From CAYXOX01 sp964466745 (GTDB lineage Bacteria; Pseudomonadota; Alphaproteobacteria; Rhodobacterales; Rhodobacteraceae): 64,000 nt of DNA. Under the pieces are notes generated by a model. The model saw only the letters and a list, made by a program, of their open reading frames with translations. It was not told where the DNA came from and ran no database searches. Below are positions 8,202-17,922 of the stretch, one piece after another. A program made the position numbers and the translations under genes. Position 1 is the stretch's first letter; every line of letters starts with the position of its first letter. The stretch is taken from contig CAYXOX010000003.1 of assembly GCA_964466745.1 (NCBI GenBank), positions 7,765-71,764 on the forward strand. Direction: 5' to 3'.

Positions 8202-9446
8202 CTAGAGCCCGAAACGCGCCGGCGCAAAGGGCGCGGCCCAGCCCGGCAGGGCGGCGCCGGCGATGCCCTCGGCGATCAGCTCGCCCGTTCCGGCGGAGGT
8301 GGAAAACCCGATGTGCTGGTGGCCGGTCGCGAGCCAGACACCGGGCGCGCCGGCAAGTGGCCCGATCGCCGGCAGAGTGTCGGGCAACGTCGGGCGCTCG
8401 GCGCTTTCCAGCGGGCCGATCTGCTCGCCGAGAGGCAGCAGCAGCCGCGCGCGCTCCAGCGCCTCCCGGGCCTGCCGCGCGCGTTTCGGGGCACCCGGCA
8501 GGCACAGTTCCGTGCCGGTGGAAATCTGGATGCCGTCGGGCCGCGGCGAAAGCACGATCCCGCCGGCGGTGTCGTGGACCGGCCTTTCGAGCCCGGCGTT
8601 CCCCACCGGCGCAACGCGCCGCAGGTACCCCCGCTCGCCCACCATGGGCAGCCGCAGACCGGCACGCGCGAGCAGCGTTCCCGTCCACGGACCGGCAGCA
8701 AGCACGACGTGGTCGGCCGCAAGCCGCTCGCCGCCGCCGAGCCGAAGCGCGGGAACGCCGAAATCCAACCCCGCCACCTCGGCACGCAGGAGCTTGCCCC
8801 CGAGGCTTCCGAAATGCGCCATGTAGGCCGCACCCAGCATTGCCGGGTCCCGCACCCATGCGCTTCCGGTCAGCCAGATGCCGTGCTCGAAACGGGGCGC
8901 GAGATGCGGCTCGAGATCCGCGAGCCCGTCTCGCCCGATCACCTCGTGGGCAACGCCATGGGCGGCGAACGTCTCCATCTGTGCCCGTGCCGCGGCCAGC
9001 GCCGCGGAGGTTTCGAACAGAAAGAGCCATCCGTTGTCATTTACTTGCGCCGTACACTTCACCTTTTCGATCAGCGCGTCGTGGCGCGTGCGCGACAGCC
9101 CGATCAGGCGATCGAGCGCGGCGACCCGCGCCTCGAACCCGGGCGCCCGGGCCGCCCGGAGCGCGCGCAGCCCGAAGGGCAATGCCGCGCCGAGACAGGC
9201 GGGATTGATCCGGAAACCGGGCGAACGCCCCGTGGCCAGCCCAAGCGCCGCGCGCGGCAGCCCGGGGTTGACCATCGGCCAGAGCGAGGACGTGGCCAGA
9301 ACCCCGGCGTTCCAGCGCGAGGCCTTCTGCAGCGGCTCGTCCCTGTCCACCAGCGTGACCGCGTAGCCCCGCTCGAGCAGCGAAAGCGCGGTGCAAAGCC
9401 CCACCATTCCCGCTCCCGCCACCGCAACCGTCTTGCCGCTGCCCAT
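8202..9446 (-). CDS. FAD-dependent D-amino-acid dehydrogenase/oxidase family protein (DadA-like)
   Basis: About 414 residues. The N-terminal dinucleotide fold has VAGAGMVGLCTALSLLERG followed by an acidic VDRD, and a middle region binds substrate. The C terminus has GHQHIGFSTSAGTGELIAE, the typical FAD-contacting end of DadA/glycine-oxidase-type enzymes. It oxidatively deaminates an amino acid or related amine at the membrane or in the cytoplasm. It is divergent from an Lrp-type regulator, the standard arrangement for amino-acid-induced dehydrogenases. ATG 9446 is taken as start; a GTG one codon upstream (9449) is equally possible. Confidence 0.85.
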   Translation of the reverse strand: MGSGKTVAVAGAGMVGLCTALSLLERGYAVTLVDRDEPLQKASRWNAGVLATSSLWPMVNPGLPRAALGLATGRSPGFRINPACLGAALPFGLRALRAARAPGFEARVAALDRLIGLSRTRHDALIEKVKCTAQVNDNGWLFLFETSAALAAARAQMETFAAHGVAHEVIGRDGLADLEPHLAPRFEHGIWLTGSAWVRDPAMLGAAYMAHFGSLGGKLLRAEVAGLDFGVPALRLGGGERLAADHVVLAAGPWTGTLLARAGLRLPMVGERGYLRRVAPVGNAGLERPVHDTAGGIVLSPRPDGIQISTGTELCLPGAPKRARQAREALERARLLLPLGEQIGPLESAERPTLPDTLPAIGPLAGAPGVWLATGHQHIGFSTSAGTGELIAEGIAGAALPGWAAPFAPARFGL

Positions 9447-9553
9447 CACCTTCTCCGCGCTGTCTGCGCGCCTGCGCGCGCGCGCAGCTTGCTCTCGCCG
9501 CGCCGGGAAGGCCAGCCGCTCCGGGCTTGACCGGGCGCCCCGGCACGGAGAGA

Positions 9554-9572
9554 CTCCGGCATTTCACCGGAG
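9554..9572 (+). promoter_or_regulatory. Inverted repeat CTCCGG-N7-CCGGAG just upstream of the Lrp-type gene
   Basis: Six-base perfect arms at 9554-9559 and 9567-9572, 13 bases before the regulator start. The right arm includes the only Shine-Dalgarno-like GGAG, so it could be an autoregulatory operator or an RNA hairpin masking the ribosome site. The divergent gap also holds a 16-bp alternating palindrome CTGCGCGCGCGCGCAG (9472-9487). Confidence 0.35.
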
Positions 9573-9585
9573 CGGCGGCAAAACG

Positions 9586-10044
9586 ATGAAAGACGCACTC
9601 GACCGGCGCATCCTGCGCGCCCTGCAGCAGAACGCGCGCGCCTCCACCACGGCCATCGCCAAGGGTCTCGGCGTGGCACGCACCACCGTTCAGGAACGCA
9701 TCGCGCGGATGGAGCGCACTGGCACCATCGCGGGCTACTCGGTAGTGCTCGGGCGCGATCCCGGCGAGGAATCGGTGCAGATCCTGATGCTTCTCGAGAT
9801 TCGCCAGCAGGAGACGCGCCGCATCCTCGAGCGCCTCGAAACCTTCCCCGAGATCACGCTCTGCCTGTCGATCAACGGCGATTACGATCTCTTCCTCGCC
9901 GCCGAGGCGCCCCGGATCGAGGATCTCGACGTGCTCATCGACGAGGTCGGCGCCCTGCCTGGCGTCGTGCGGACCAACACATCGGTGGTCTTCGGCCGCC
10001 GGTTCGACCGCCGCCACCCGACGGCAACCTCCCCGGGGGGCTGA
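9586..10044 (+). CDS. Lrp/AsnC-family transcriptional regulator
   Basis: A 152-residue regulator. The winged helix-turn-helix (about 1-60) begins [17 protein letters not shown] and has the recognition helix in [18 protein letters not shown]. The C-terminal RAM/AsnC ligand-binding domain includes the [12 protein letters not shown] motif. It senses an amino acid and is probably the activator of the divergent FAD dehydrogenase at 8202-9446; the lysine-degradation genes downstream may also be targets. The start at ATG 9586 gives the family length. It is followed by a short hairpin with a T-rich flank (10050-10069). Confidence 0.9.
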   Translation: MKDALDRRILRALQQNARASTTAIAKGLGVARTTVQERIARMERTGTIAGYSVVLGRDPGEESVQILMLLEIRQQETRRILERLETFPEITLCLSINGDYDLFLAAEAPRIEDLDVLIDEVGALPGVVRTNTSVVFGRRFDRRHPTATSPGG

Positions 10045-10049
10045 CAGGC

Positions 10050-10069
10050 CGCCGGATCATCCGGCGTTT
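10050..10069 (+). terminator. Possible rho-independent terminator of the Lrp gene
   Basis: The stem CGCCGG/CCGGCG has a 5-base loop (ATCAT) and is followed by TTT, six bases after the stop codon. The stem is short, so the call is tentative. Confidence 0.4.
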
Positions 10070-10186
10070 CGCCGGGATCGACCCCTCGATCCGGCAGCGC
10101 GCCCGTTCTGCCCGGCGCCGGCCGGTGCCATTCTGCACGCCAGGGCGGGCGGATCGGACCGCGAACGCCGCGAGCAGGAGGCACAC

Positions 10187-11302
10187 ATGGCGCAGGTCTG
10201 GAACGTCTGCATCTTCGGGGCCGGCAAGATCGGGCAGATGATCGCCACGCTGCTTGCCGCATCCCCCAACTACAGGGTGACGGTTGCCGATCGGGATTTC
10301 GCGGCGCTCGACGCGCTCAAGCGCGAGGGCCACGCCGTGCGCCAGCTCGACGCGGCCGAGCCTTCGGCGCTCACCGCCGGCTTCGAGGGGTTCGACGCGG
10401 TGATCTCGGCAGCGCCCTTCTATCTCACCCCGACGCTGGCCGCCGCCGCCAAGCAGGCGGGGGCCCACTACTTCGACCTGACCGAGGATGTCGCGGCCAC
10501 GCAGGCGGTGCGCGAGCTGGCGCAGGGCGCCGCCACCGCCTTCATGCCGCAGTGCGGCCTCGCGCCCGGCTTCGTCGGCATCGCGGGGGCCGATCTCGCC
10601 CGCCGGTTCGACCGGCTCGAAACGCTCTCGCTCCGCGTCGGAGCGCTGCCGCTCTTTCCGACCAACGCCCTGAAATACAACCTCACCTGGTCCACCGAGG
10701 GGCTCATCAACGAGTACTGCAACCCCTGCGAGGCGATCGTGGAGGGCAAGACCGTGCGCGTCGCCCCGCTCGAGGACCTCGAGACGATCAGCCACGACGG
10801 CGTGGACTACGAGTGTTTCAACACATCGGGCGGGCTCGGAACGCTGGCCGAAAGCCTCGCCGGGGCCGCGCGCCGGGTGTCCTACCGGACGATCCGCTAC
10901 CCCGGCCACCGCGACATCATCAAGCTGCTGCTGCACGATCTCGGGCTCGAGCGGCGCCGCGACCTGCTGCGGGAGGTGTTCGAAACCGCCCTGCCCCGCA
11001 CCGACCAGGACGTGGTGCTGGTGTTCTGTACCGCCACCGGCGAGATCGGCGGCGAGTTCCGCGAGACCAGCTTCATCAACAAGTCGCTGGGCCGGCGTAT
11101 CGGCGGGCGGCGCTGGAGCGCGATCCAGGTGACGACGGCTGCCGGGGTGACGGCGGTGGTGGATCTCATGCGCCAGGGCCGCCTGCCGGCGCGCGGTTTC
11201 GTCTCCCAGGAGCAGGTCGGCCTGGCCGAGTTCATGGACACCGAGTTCGGGGCGCTCTATTCCGCGGGCGGCGTGGTGGACGGGCTCGACAGCGCCGCCT
11301 GA
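10187..11302 (+). CDS. Saccharopine dehydrogenase-family protein, probable lysine 6-dehydrogenase
   Basis: A 371-residue NAD(P)-dependent enzyme. The N-terminal Rossmann fold has [18 protein letters not shown], and a Sacchrp_dh_C-like domain follows (CGLAPGF, then [18 protein letters not shown]). Single-domain proteins of this size include lysine 6-dehydrogenases, which oxidise L-lysine to 2-aminoadipate 6-semialdehyde. That role is supported by the very next gene, an ALDH7-type aminoadipate-semialdehyde dehydrogenase. The start has a strong AGGAGG site at about 8 bases. A carboxyspermidine or opine-type dehydrogenase is the alternative, but the neighbour argues against it. Confidence 0.82.
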   Translation: MAQVWNVCIFGAGKIGQMIATLLAASPNYRVTVADRDFAALDALKREGHAVRQLDAAEPSALTAGFEGFDAVISAAPFYLTPTLAAAAKQAGAHYFDLTEDVAATQAVRELAQGAATAFMPQCGLAPGFVGIAGADLARRFDRLETLSLRVGALPLFPTNALKYNLTWSTEGLINEYCNPCEAIVEGKTVRVAPLEDLETISHDGVDYECFNTSGGLGTLAESLAGAARRVSYRTIRYPGHRDIIKLLLHDLGLERRRDLLREVFETALPRTDQDVVLVFCTATGEIGGEFRETSFINKSLGRRIGGRRWSAIQVTTAAGVTAVVDLMRQGRLPARGFVSQEQVGLAEFMDTEFGALYSAGGVVDGLDSAA

Positions 11303-11377
11303 CGCCCCGCCCCTTCGCCGCCCAGAGAATGCCGCCGCCCGCGCCGCGGCCCGCGCAACACACGACCGGAGACACCC

Positions 11378-12880
11378 ATGACCGCACGCGACATCCTCAC
11401 CCGCCTCGGGCTCGACGCCGCCGCGCTGGAGGGCGGCTCGCTCGCCGTCCGCTCACCCATCGACGGCAGCGTGCTGGCCGAGGTGGCCGAGACGGCGCCT
11501 GGCGAGATGAACGCCGTCATCGGCCGCGCCGCGCGGGCCTTTGCCGCCTGGCGCGAGGTGCCGGCCCCGCGGCGCGGCGAGCTCGTGCGCCTGCTCGGCG
11601 AGGAGCTGCGCGCGGCGAAGGAGGATCTCGGCGCGCTCGTCAGCTGGGAAGCCGGGAAGATCACCTCCGAGGGCCTCGGCGAAGTTCAGGAGATGATCGA
11701 CATCTGCGATTTCGCAGTGGGCCTGTCCCGCCAGCTCTACGGGCTCACCATCGCGTCCGAGCGGCCCGGGCACCGGATGATGGAAACCTGGCACCCCATC
11801 GGCCCGGTGGGCGTGATCAGCGCGTTCAACTTCCCGGTCGCCGTCTGGTCGTGGAACGCCGCGCTGGCGCTGGTGTGCGGCGATCCGGTGATCTGGAAAC
11901 CCTCCGAGAAAACGCCGCTTACCGCGCTGGCCTGCCGGGCGATCTTCGGGCGCGCGCTGGCGCGCTTCGGCCCGGACGCGCCCGGGGATCTGCTGCAGGT
12001 GGTGGTGGGCGGCGCCGCGCTCGGCGAGGCGCTCGCGCGCTCCGAGGCGGTCCCGGTGGTTTCGGCCACCGGCTCCACCCGCATGGGCAAGGCCGTGGCC
12101 CCGGTGGTGGCCGCCCGGCTCGGGCGCGCGATCCTCGAGCTTGGCGGCAACAACGCCATGATCGTGACGCCCTCGGCCGACCTGGAGATGGCGGTACGGG
12201 CCATCACCTTCTCTGCGGTCGGCACCGCCGGGCAGCGCTGCACCTCCCTGCGGCGGCTGATCGTGCACGAGAGCCTGAAGGAGACGCTGGTCGAACGCCT
12301 CGCCGAGGTCTACGCGGGGCTGCCCGTGGGCGATCCGCTGGCCGACGGCACGCTGGTCGGCCCGCTCATCGATGCCGCCGCCGGCGCGGCGATGGACGGC
12401 GCGCTCGAGGCCGCGCGTGCCGAGGGGGGCACGGTGCACGGCGGCGGCGCCGTCACCGCCGGAGTACCGGCGGGCGGCACCTACCGGGCGCCGGCCGTGG
12501 TCGCGATGCCCGGGCAGACAGACATCGTCCGCACCGAGACCTTCGCGCCCATCCTCTATGTCATGGGCTACGAGGCCTTCGACGACGCGCTCGCGATGCA
12601 GAACGACGTTCCCCAGGGGCTGTCATCGTGCATCTTCACCCGGGATATCCGCGAGGCGGAGCGGTTCGTCTCCGCCGCCGGCTCCGACTGCGGCATCGCC
12701 AACGTGAACATCGGCACCTCCGGCGCCGAGATCGGCGGCGCCTTCGGCGGCGAGAAGGAAACCGGCGGCGGACGCGAGAGCGGCTCGGATGCCTGGAAGG
12801 GGTACATGCGGCGGCAGACCAACACGGTGAACTACTCCGACGCGCTGCCCCTGGCACAGGGCGTGCGCTTCGACATCTGA
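11378..12880 (+). CDS. ALDH7-type 2-aminoadipate 6-semialdehyde dehydrogenase (AmaB-like)
   Basis: A 500-residue aldehyde dehydrogenase. Diagnostic ALDH7/antiquitin stretches are visible: ISAFNFPVAVWSWNAALAL, ELGGNNAMIV with the general-base Glu, and the catalytic cysteine in GTAGQRCTSLRRL. The enzyme oxidises aminoadipate semialdehyde to 2-aminoadipate with NAD(P). Placed 75 bases after the lysine 6-dehydrogenase-like gene, it completes a two-step conversion of lysine to 2-aminoadipate. The Lrp-type regulator upstream is the likely inducer. Length is normal for the family. Confidence 0.9.
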   Translation: MTARDILTRLGLDAAALEGGSLAVRSPIDGSVLAEVAETAPGEMNAVIGRAARAFAAWREVPAPRRGELVRLLGEELRAAKEDLGALVSWEAGKITSEGLGEVQEMIDICDFAVGLSRQLYGLTIASERPGHRMMETWHPIGPVGVISAFNFPVAVWSWNAALALVCGDPVIWKPSEKTPLTALACRAIFGRALARFGPDAPGDLLQVVVGGAALGEALARSEAVPVVSATGSTRMGKAVAPVVAARLGRAILELGGNNAMIVTPSADLEMAVRAITFSAVGTAGQRCTSLRRLIVHESLKETLVERLAEVYAGLPVGDPLADGTLVGPLIDAAAGAAMDGALEAARAEGGTVHGGGAVTAGVPAGGTYRAPAVVAMPGQTDIVRTETFAPILYVMGYEAFDDALAMQNDVPQGLSSCIFTRDIREAERFVSAAGSDCGIANVNIGTSGAEIGGAFGGEKETGGGRESGSDAWKGYMRRQTNTVNYSDALPLAQGVRFDI

Positions 12881-12881
12881 G

Positions 12882-12936
12882 GCGGCAGGGCGGCGGCTGC
12901 CGCGGCCCGGGAAGTGGGCGGTGGCGGCTGAGCCGC
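12882..12936. terminator. Two hairpins between convergent ALDH and LysR genes
   Basis: The 63-base convergent gap has a 7-bp stem GCGGCAG/CTGCCGC (12882-12903, loop 8) and a short palindrome GCGGCTGAGCCGC (12924-12936). Neither has a U-tract. They may act as bidirectional terminators. Confidence 0.3.
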
Positions 12937-12943
12937 GCGCGTC

Positions 12944-13825
12944 TCACGCGGTGCCCAGCACCTCGGCAAGGAGCGGGTTGGGAAACCGGCGCTGCCGGGT
13001 GACCGCGAGGAACGTCTCGGTGATCCCGTCGAGCCGGGCGGCCTCGGTGAGCGTGCCCGCGGCGAGCTCGTCCTGCACCACGATGGGCGGCAGCACCGCG
13101 AGCCCGGCGTCCTCCCGCACGAGAAGGCGCAGCATCGCCATGTCGTCGGCCTCGGCGGCGATGGCGGGCGAGATGCCGAGGCGGGCGGTCAGCGCGTCGA
13201 ACCCCGCCCGGAGGGCCGTCTCCGAAACCGGCAGCACCAGCGGCTCGGTGGCCAGAAGATCGGCCAGCGCCCGTGTGCCGGCACGTTCCAGCCGCGCGGG
13301 CGTGCCGACGAGGCTCACCGGCTGCTCGGCGAGCTTGTGCACCAGCCACGGGCTCGCGGCATCGCGCGCGGGCGCGAGGTTCGTGAGCACGACGTCGAGC
13401 GCCAGCGCGTCGAGCCCCCGAAGGAGCGCCTCCTGGCTGCCCGAGCGCACGATCACCTCGACATCGGCGCGCCCCACCAGCGGGCGCAGGAACTGCATCT
13501 GGAAGTTGCGCGAGAGCGTGGCGAGCGCCCCGATGCGCAGGCCGCGCCTCGCGCGGCCGGTTTCCTTCAGCGTGGCCGCAAGATCCTCTGCGGTCGAGAA
13601 GATCGCCTCGGCGTGATCGAGCGCGATCCGCCCGGCCTCGGTCAGCACCAGCCCGCGGCCCCGCCGCTCGAAGAGATCGTGGCCGAGGGCGGCTTCGAGC
13701 GTGCGGATCTGCGTCGAGAGCGCGGATTGCGAGATGTTCAGCCGCCGCGCCGCGCCCGTGAGCGTGCCATCGTTGGCGACCGCGCGGAACAGGCGGAGAT
13801 GGTGCAGATTGAGTTGCATGACCAT
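12944..13825 (-). CDS. LysR-family regulator (NhaR-like) divergent from dabBA
   Basis: A 293-residue LysR protein. The N-terminal winged HTH starts LNLHHLRLFRAVANDG, with NISQSALSTQIRTLEAALGH as helix-turn-helix and the NhaR-like FERRGRGLVLTEAG. A periplasmic-binding-type effector domain spans about 90-290. It lies back-to-back with dabB, 120 bases apart, so it most likely controls the carbon-uptake operon and itself. It has an ATG (13825) with a second in-frame ATG two codons later. The effector is unknown; CO2/bicarbonate status or ion stress are plausible by context only. Confidence 0.88.
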   Translation of the reverse strand: MVMQLNLHHLRLFRAVANDGTLTGAARRLNISQSALSTQIRTLEAALGHDLFERRGRGLVLTEAGRIALDHAEAIFSTAEDLAATLKETGRARRGLRIGALATLSRNFQMQFLRPLVGRADVEVIVRSGSQEALLRGLDALALDVVLTNLAPARDAASPWLVHKLAEQPVSLVGTPARLERAGTRALADLLATEPLVLPVSETALRAGFDALTARLGISPAIAAEADDMAMLRLLVREDAGLAVLPPIVVQDELAAGTLTEAARLDGITETFLAVTRQRRFPNPLLAEVLGTA

Positions 13826-13945
13826 TCTGTTAAGTAGAACATTTTATCTCATAATATGTAATTTTATCGAACTCAGGCAACGGCTATCACCTCCCGACAC
13901 GCGCCGCGGCTCCAGCCGGCCCGGCGCAGCCCGAAGGAGATTGCC
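13826..13945. promoter_or_regulatory. AT-rich divergent promoter region, lysR/dabB
   Basis: An AT-rich stretch (about 13828-13870) stands out in GC-rich surroundings. It includes GTT-N6-AAC (13829-13840), a LysR-type inverted motif, and several TATAAT-like hexamers (ATAATATG around 13851). It probably holds both divergent promoters and the LysR site. A Shine-Dalgarno-like GAAGGAG precedes dabB. Confidence 0.45.
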
Positions 13946-15493
13946 ATGACCTCGCTTCCTGCCCTGATCCTTTTCGCGCCCCTTGCGGTCCTGGCGGTGG
14001 CACTCGCTTCGGTCGTCACCCCCGGGCGCCGACCCGGGCGCCTTCCGCTTCTGGCCGAGGGCGCCGCGGCAGCGGCGCTCGGTTTCGGCGTGCTCGGTGC
14101 GCTGCAACTCGCCCTCTCGGGCCCCGCCCCTTCGGTGGCCGGCGGGCTCCTGCGCCTCGACGCGGTGAGCGCGACGATGACCCTGCTGGTGGCCTTCGTG
14201 GGCTGGGTGGTGGTGCGCTACAGCCGCACCTACCTCGACGGCGAGGCCCGCGAGGGCACCTTCCACGGGCTGATGCTGGCGGCGCTCGCCGCGGTGCTGG
14301 TGGTGGTGCAGGCCGCAACGCTGCCGGTGCTCGTGGCCGCCTTCGTCGCCGTGGGCATCGCGTTGCGGCAACTGCTGCTCTTCTATCCCGACCGGCCCGC
14401 CGCCCGGCGCGCGGCGGCGAAGTTCACCCTTGTGTGGGGTGCGGGGGATGTCGCGCTCTTTGCCGCGGCGCTGCTTTTCTGGAGCGCCTTCGGCACCGCG
14501 GAGATCGCCGTGCTGACCGCAACCGACGGCTCGAATTTCGGCCTCACCGCCCATGTTGGGGTCGCGCTGGTGGTGCTGGCCGCCGCTCTGAAGACGGCGG
14601 CCTTCCCGCTCCATGGCTGGCTGACCGAGGTGATGGAGGCCCCCACCCCGGTTTCGGCGCTGCTCCACGCGGGCATCGTGAACTCCGGAGGAGTCCTGCT
14701 GATTACCCTCGCGGGCCTCGTCCAGCACAGCCCGGCGGCGATGGCGGCGCTGGTGATGCTCGGCGGGCTGACGGCGCTTTTCGGCGCGGTGGTGATGCTG
14801 ACCCAGAGCGCCGTCAAGACGTCGCTGGCCTGGTCCACCGTCAGCCAGATGGGGTTCATGCTGCTGCAGTGCGGCCTCGGGCTCTGGGCACTGGCGCTGC
14901 TGCACATCGTGGCGCACTCGCTCTACAAGGCGCACGCCTTCCTCGCCTCGGGCGGCGCCGTCCGCGCCGTGGTCAAGGTGCGCCGGCCCGGGCCGGTGGC
15001 GGTGCCCGGGCTCGGGGCGGTGGCGCGCTCCTTCGCGCTGGCCCTCGTGCTCTACGGGGCGGTCGCGGCGGGCTTCGGCCTCATCGCCGGGCCCAAGTCG
15101 GCGCAGGCGCTGGCACTGGGCGCCATCCTGATCTTCGGGGTGGCCTATCTCGTGGCACAGGGCCTTGCCGACACGGCGCCGGGCGCCCTCACCCGGCGCA
15201 CGCTGCTGGCCTCCTTCGGCGCCGCCGTGGCCTACTTCGGCTTCCAGGTGCTGGCCGGCGCGCTCTGGGGCGGGCATCTGCCCGCGGCCCCGGTGCCCGG
15301 GCCGCTGGAATGGGCACTGATCCTGCTGGCGCTGGCCTCCTTCGGGCTCGTCGCCGTCGCGCAGGCACTGTTCCCCCTCTGGGCGCACCATCCGGCGACG
15401 GCGGGCCTGCGCGTTCACCTCGCCAACGGCCTTTACCTCAACGCCCTGCTCGACCGCCTGATCGGCGGCCTGCGCACCACCCGGCCCAACTGA
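13946..15493 (+). CDS. dabB: DabB, proton-channel-like subunit of DAB inorganic-carbon transporter
   Basis: A 515-residue polytopic membrane protein of the NuoL/MrpA-type proton-translocating family. The central conserved helix region is FPLHGWLTEVMEAPTPVSA followed by LLHAGIVNSGG, equivalent to the NuoL proton-path segment. Alone it resembles an NADH-dehydrogenase L subunit or antiporter, but the next gene encodes DabA and no other nuo/mrp genes are present. This pair is the DAB (DAC) system, in which DabB is thought to couple cation flow to CO2 hydration by DabA, trapping bicarbonate in the cytoplasm. dabA starts 21 bases downstream. Confidence 0.9.
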   Translation: MTSLPALILFAPLAVLAVALASVVTPGRRPGRLPLLAEGAAAAALGFGVLGALQLALSGPAPSVAGGLLRLDAVSATMTLLVAFVGWVVVRYSRTYLDGEAREGTFHGLMLAALAAVLVVVQAATLPVLVAAFVAVGIALRQLLLFYPDRPAARRAAAKFTLVWGAGDVALFAAALLFWSAFGTAEIAVLTATDGSNFGLTAHVGVALVVLAAALKTAAFPLHGWLTEVMEAPTPVSALLHAGIVNSGGVLLITLAGLVQHSPAAMAALVMLGGLTALFGAVVMLTQSAVKTSLAWSTVSQMGFMLLQCGLGLWALALLHIVAHSLYKAHAFLASGGAVRAVVKVRRPGPVAVPGLGAVARSFALALVLYGAVAAGFGLIAGPKSAQALALGAILIFGVAYLVAQGLADTAPGALTRRTLLASFGAAVAYFGFQVLAGALWGGHLPAAPVPGPLEWALILLALASFGLVAVAQALFPLWAHHPATAGLRVHLANGLYLNALLDRLIGGLRTTRPN

Positions 15494-15514
15494 TCGCTCG
15501 AGGAGAGTCGTCTC

Positions 15515-17893
15515 ATGTTTCTCAAGAAAGCACAGATCGCACCGGCCCGGGTCTCGGGCCTGCTCACGGCGGCGGAAGCCGCAGCGCGGGCGATCCCGCC
15601 GGCGTTTCCGCTCGACGCGACGATCGCCGTGAACCCCTTCCTCGGGCAGACGGGGGAGGATCTCGCCACGGCCGCGGCGCGGCTCGCGCGCACCTCGGGG
15701 GCGCCGGTCACCCGCGCGCGGTCGGACTACGCGGCCCGGGTGTCGGCCGGAGAAATCGCCGAGACCGATCTCGAGGCCGCCCTCGCCGCCGCCCCGTGGG
15801 CAGGCAAGCCGGCCGATCTCGCCACGCTCAAGGCCGCGCTGGCCACCGAAAGCCCGGCTCCCCGGGCGCTGCCGACGGTGGCCGATCTCGCCTCCGAGGC
15901 GAGCGGCACCGACTGGCCCGGCGTGATCGCGCGCTGTTTCGGGCTCTGGGCGGGCGGTCATTTCGACCGCGGCCAGGCGCTCTGGACCCCGGCGCCCGGC
16001 AAGCCGGCCTATGCCGCCTGGCGCGACTGGGCCACCAACGACCTCACGCCCGAAATCGCCGGCCTCGGCGGGTTCTGCGCCCATGTGGCCGCCGCGCCCG
16101 ACGTTGCGGAACGGGCGATCCTGCGGGCCTCCGAGCGGCTTTCGCTCACCGAGGCCGCCGCCGAGACCGCCTACCACCGGCTGCTCATGGATATCGGCGG
16201 CTGGGCGCAGCACGCGCGCTGGATGCTCTGGCAGGCCGAGCTCGACGGTGCATCCGATACCACCCTGGGCGAGCTCCTTGCCGTGCGGCTGATCTGGGAG
16301 GAGGCGCTGCTCGCGCGCTACCCCGAGGTGGCCGACCGCTGGCAGACGACCGTTGCCGCCCACGCGGCGCCGCTCGCGCCCAGCAGCGACCAGGTGATCG
16401 ACGCGATCCTCCAGGATGCCGCCGAGCGCGCCCACCAGCGGCGGCTCGCGGAAACGCTGGCCGGCCCGGCCACCCGCTCGGAGCGGCCGGCTCTGCAGGC
16501 GGCCTTCTGCATCGACGTGCGCTCCGAGGTGTTCCGGCGCGCGCTCGAGGCGCAGGATCCCGGCATCGAGACGATCGGCTTTGCGGGCTTCTTCGGCCTT
16601 CCGCTCGCCCATCGGCCCAGCGGAAGCGACGAGGCGCTGGCCCACCTGCCGGCCCTGCTCAGGCCCGCGCTGGTTTCCAACAGCCACGCCGCTCCCGAGG
16701 TGGAAGAAGCGATGCGGATCTCGGCCCGCGCCACGCGCGCCTGGGGCCGGTTCCGGCAGGCTGCCGTTTCGTCCTTCGCCTTCGTGGAAGCGGCTGGCCC
16801 GGCATACGGGGTGAAGCTCGTCGGCGATGCGCTGGGGCTCGGGGCGAAGCCGGCCGCTCCACAGCCGATGCCGAAGATCGAAGGCGGGCTCGACGCCGCC
16901 CAGAAGGCGGCGACGGCGGCGGCCGTGCTCCGGGCGATGAGCATGACAACCGGCCATGCCCGGGTGATCCTGCTGCTCGGCCATGGCGCGCAGGTGGCGA
17001 ACAACCCCCACGAGAGCGCCTATCACTGCGGCGCCTGCTGCGGGCAGACGGGGGAGATCCCGGCACGTCTTCTCGCCGCCCTGCTGAACGATCCGGAGAC
17101 CCGCGCAGGCCTGCCCGGGGAGGGAATCGCGCTGCCCGAGGACACCGTCTTCGTCGCCGGGCAGCACGAGACGACCACCGACACGGTCACGCTCTACGAG
17201 GATGCGCCCGCGCCGGCCCATGGCGATGATCTTGCCCGGGCGAAGCGGTGGCTGGCGGCTGCCGGCAAGATCACCCGCACGGAGCGGGCCGCACGCCTGC
17301 CCGGCGCCACCGGCGATACCGTCGCCCGGCGGGCGGTGAACTGGGCCGAAGTACGGCCTGAGTGGGGGCTTGCAGGCTGCGCGGCCTTCGTCGCCGCGCC
17401 GCGGGCGGCCACGGTCGGGCGCAGCCTCGAGGGGCGCGCCTTCCTGCACAGCTACGATTGGCAGGCCGACGAGGGCTTCGGCACGCTCGAGTTGATCCTG
17501 ACCGCGCCGGTCGTGGTCGCGAGCTGGATCAGCCTGCAGTACTACGGCTCGGCGGTTGCGCCGCGCGCCTTCGGGGGCGGCAACAAGCTGATCCACAACG
17601 TGGTGGGCGGCATCGGCGTGGTGCAGGGCAACGGCGGGATTCTCCGGCCCGGCCTGCCGTGGCAGACGGTGCACGACGGTGAGACCCTCGCCCACGAGCC
17701 GCTGCGGCTCTCGGTGCTGGTGGAGGCCCCGACGGCGGCCATCGCGGATGTGCTGCGCAAGCACGACGGCGTGCGGGATCTCTTCGACAACGGCTGGCTC
17801 CATCTCTTCGCGCTGGAGAACGGCAGGATTTCCGCCCGGTACCGGCCCGGCCTCGAGTGGGATCCGGTGGAGACGCAGACGAAGGCCGCCTGA
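15515..17893 (+). CDS. dabA: DabA (UPF0753/DUF2309), zinc-containing carbonic-anhydrase-like subunit
   Basis: A 792-residue soluble protein of the DUF2309 family. The proposed zinc/active site is intact: Cys332-x-Asp334 in FCIDVRSE, His490 in LLGHGAQ and Cys505 in YHCGACCGQ. The 15-residue His-to-Cys spacing matches characterised DabA. DabA is peripheral to the membrane and works with DabB as a vectorial, energised carbonic anhydrase. The start is ATG 15515 with GAGGAG nearby; length is family-typical. A terminator-like hairpin follows at 17923. No carbonic anhydrase or carboxysome gene is present in the window. Confidence 0.93.
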   Translation: MFLKKAQIAPARVSGLLTAAEAAARAIPPAFPLDATIAVNPFLGQTGEDLATAAARLARTSGAPVTRARSDYAARVSAGEIAETDLEAALAAAPWAGKPADLATLKAALATESPAPRALPTVADLASEASGTDWPGVIARCFGLWAGGHFDRGQALWTPAPGKPAYAAWRDWATNDLTPEIAGLGGFCAHVAAAPDVAERAILRASERLSLTEAAAETAYHRLLMDIGGWAQHARWMLWQAELDGASDTTLGELLAVRLIWEEALLARYPEVADRWQTTVAAHAAPLAPSSDQVIDAILQDAAERAHQRRLAETLAGPATRSERPALQAAFCIDVRSEVFRRALEAQDPGIETIGFAGFFGLPLAHRPSGSDEALAHLPALLRPALVSNSHAAPEVEEAMRISARATRAWGRFRQAAVSSFAFVEAAGPAYGVKLVGDALGLGAKPAAPQPMPKIEGGLDAAQKAATAAAVLRAMSMTTGHARVILLLGHGAQVANNPHESAYHCGACCGQTGEIPARLLAALLNDPETRAGLPGEGIALPEDTVFVAGQHETTTDTVTLYEDAPAPAHGDDLARAKRWLAAAGKITRTERAARLPGATGDTVARRAVNWAEVRPEWGLAGCAAFVAAPRAATVGRSLEGRAFLHSYDWQADEGFGTLELILTAPVVVASWISLQYYGSAVAPRAFGGGNKLIHNVVGGIGVVQGNGGILRPGLPWQTVHDGETLAHEPLRLSVLVEAPTAAIADVLRKHDGVRDLFDNGWLHLFALENGRISARYRPGLEWDPVETQTKAA

Positions 17894-17922
17894 CGCGCCG
17901 CAACGCCCGCGAACGAGCGAAG

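Noticed and set aside
13946..15493. Reading the dabB product as an NADH dehydrogenase or Na+/H+ antiporter subunit
   Set aside because: No other nuo or mrp genes are adjacent, while a DUF2309 dabA gene with intact zinc motif follows directly.
13844..17803. Very long open frame (1319 codons) antisense to dabB and dabA
   Set aside because: Low-complexity Arg/Gly/His/Gln-rich composition and exact antisense position to two well-recognised genes; a by-product of high GC content.
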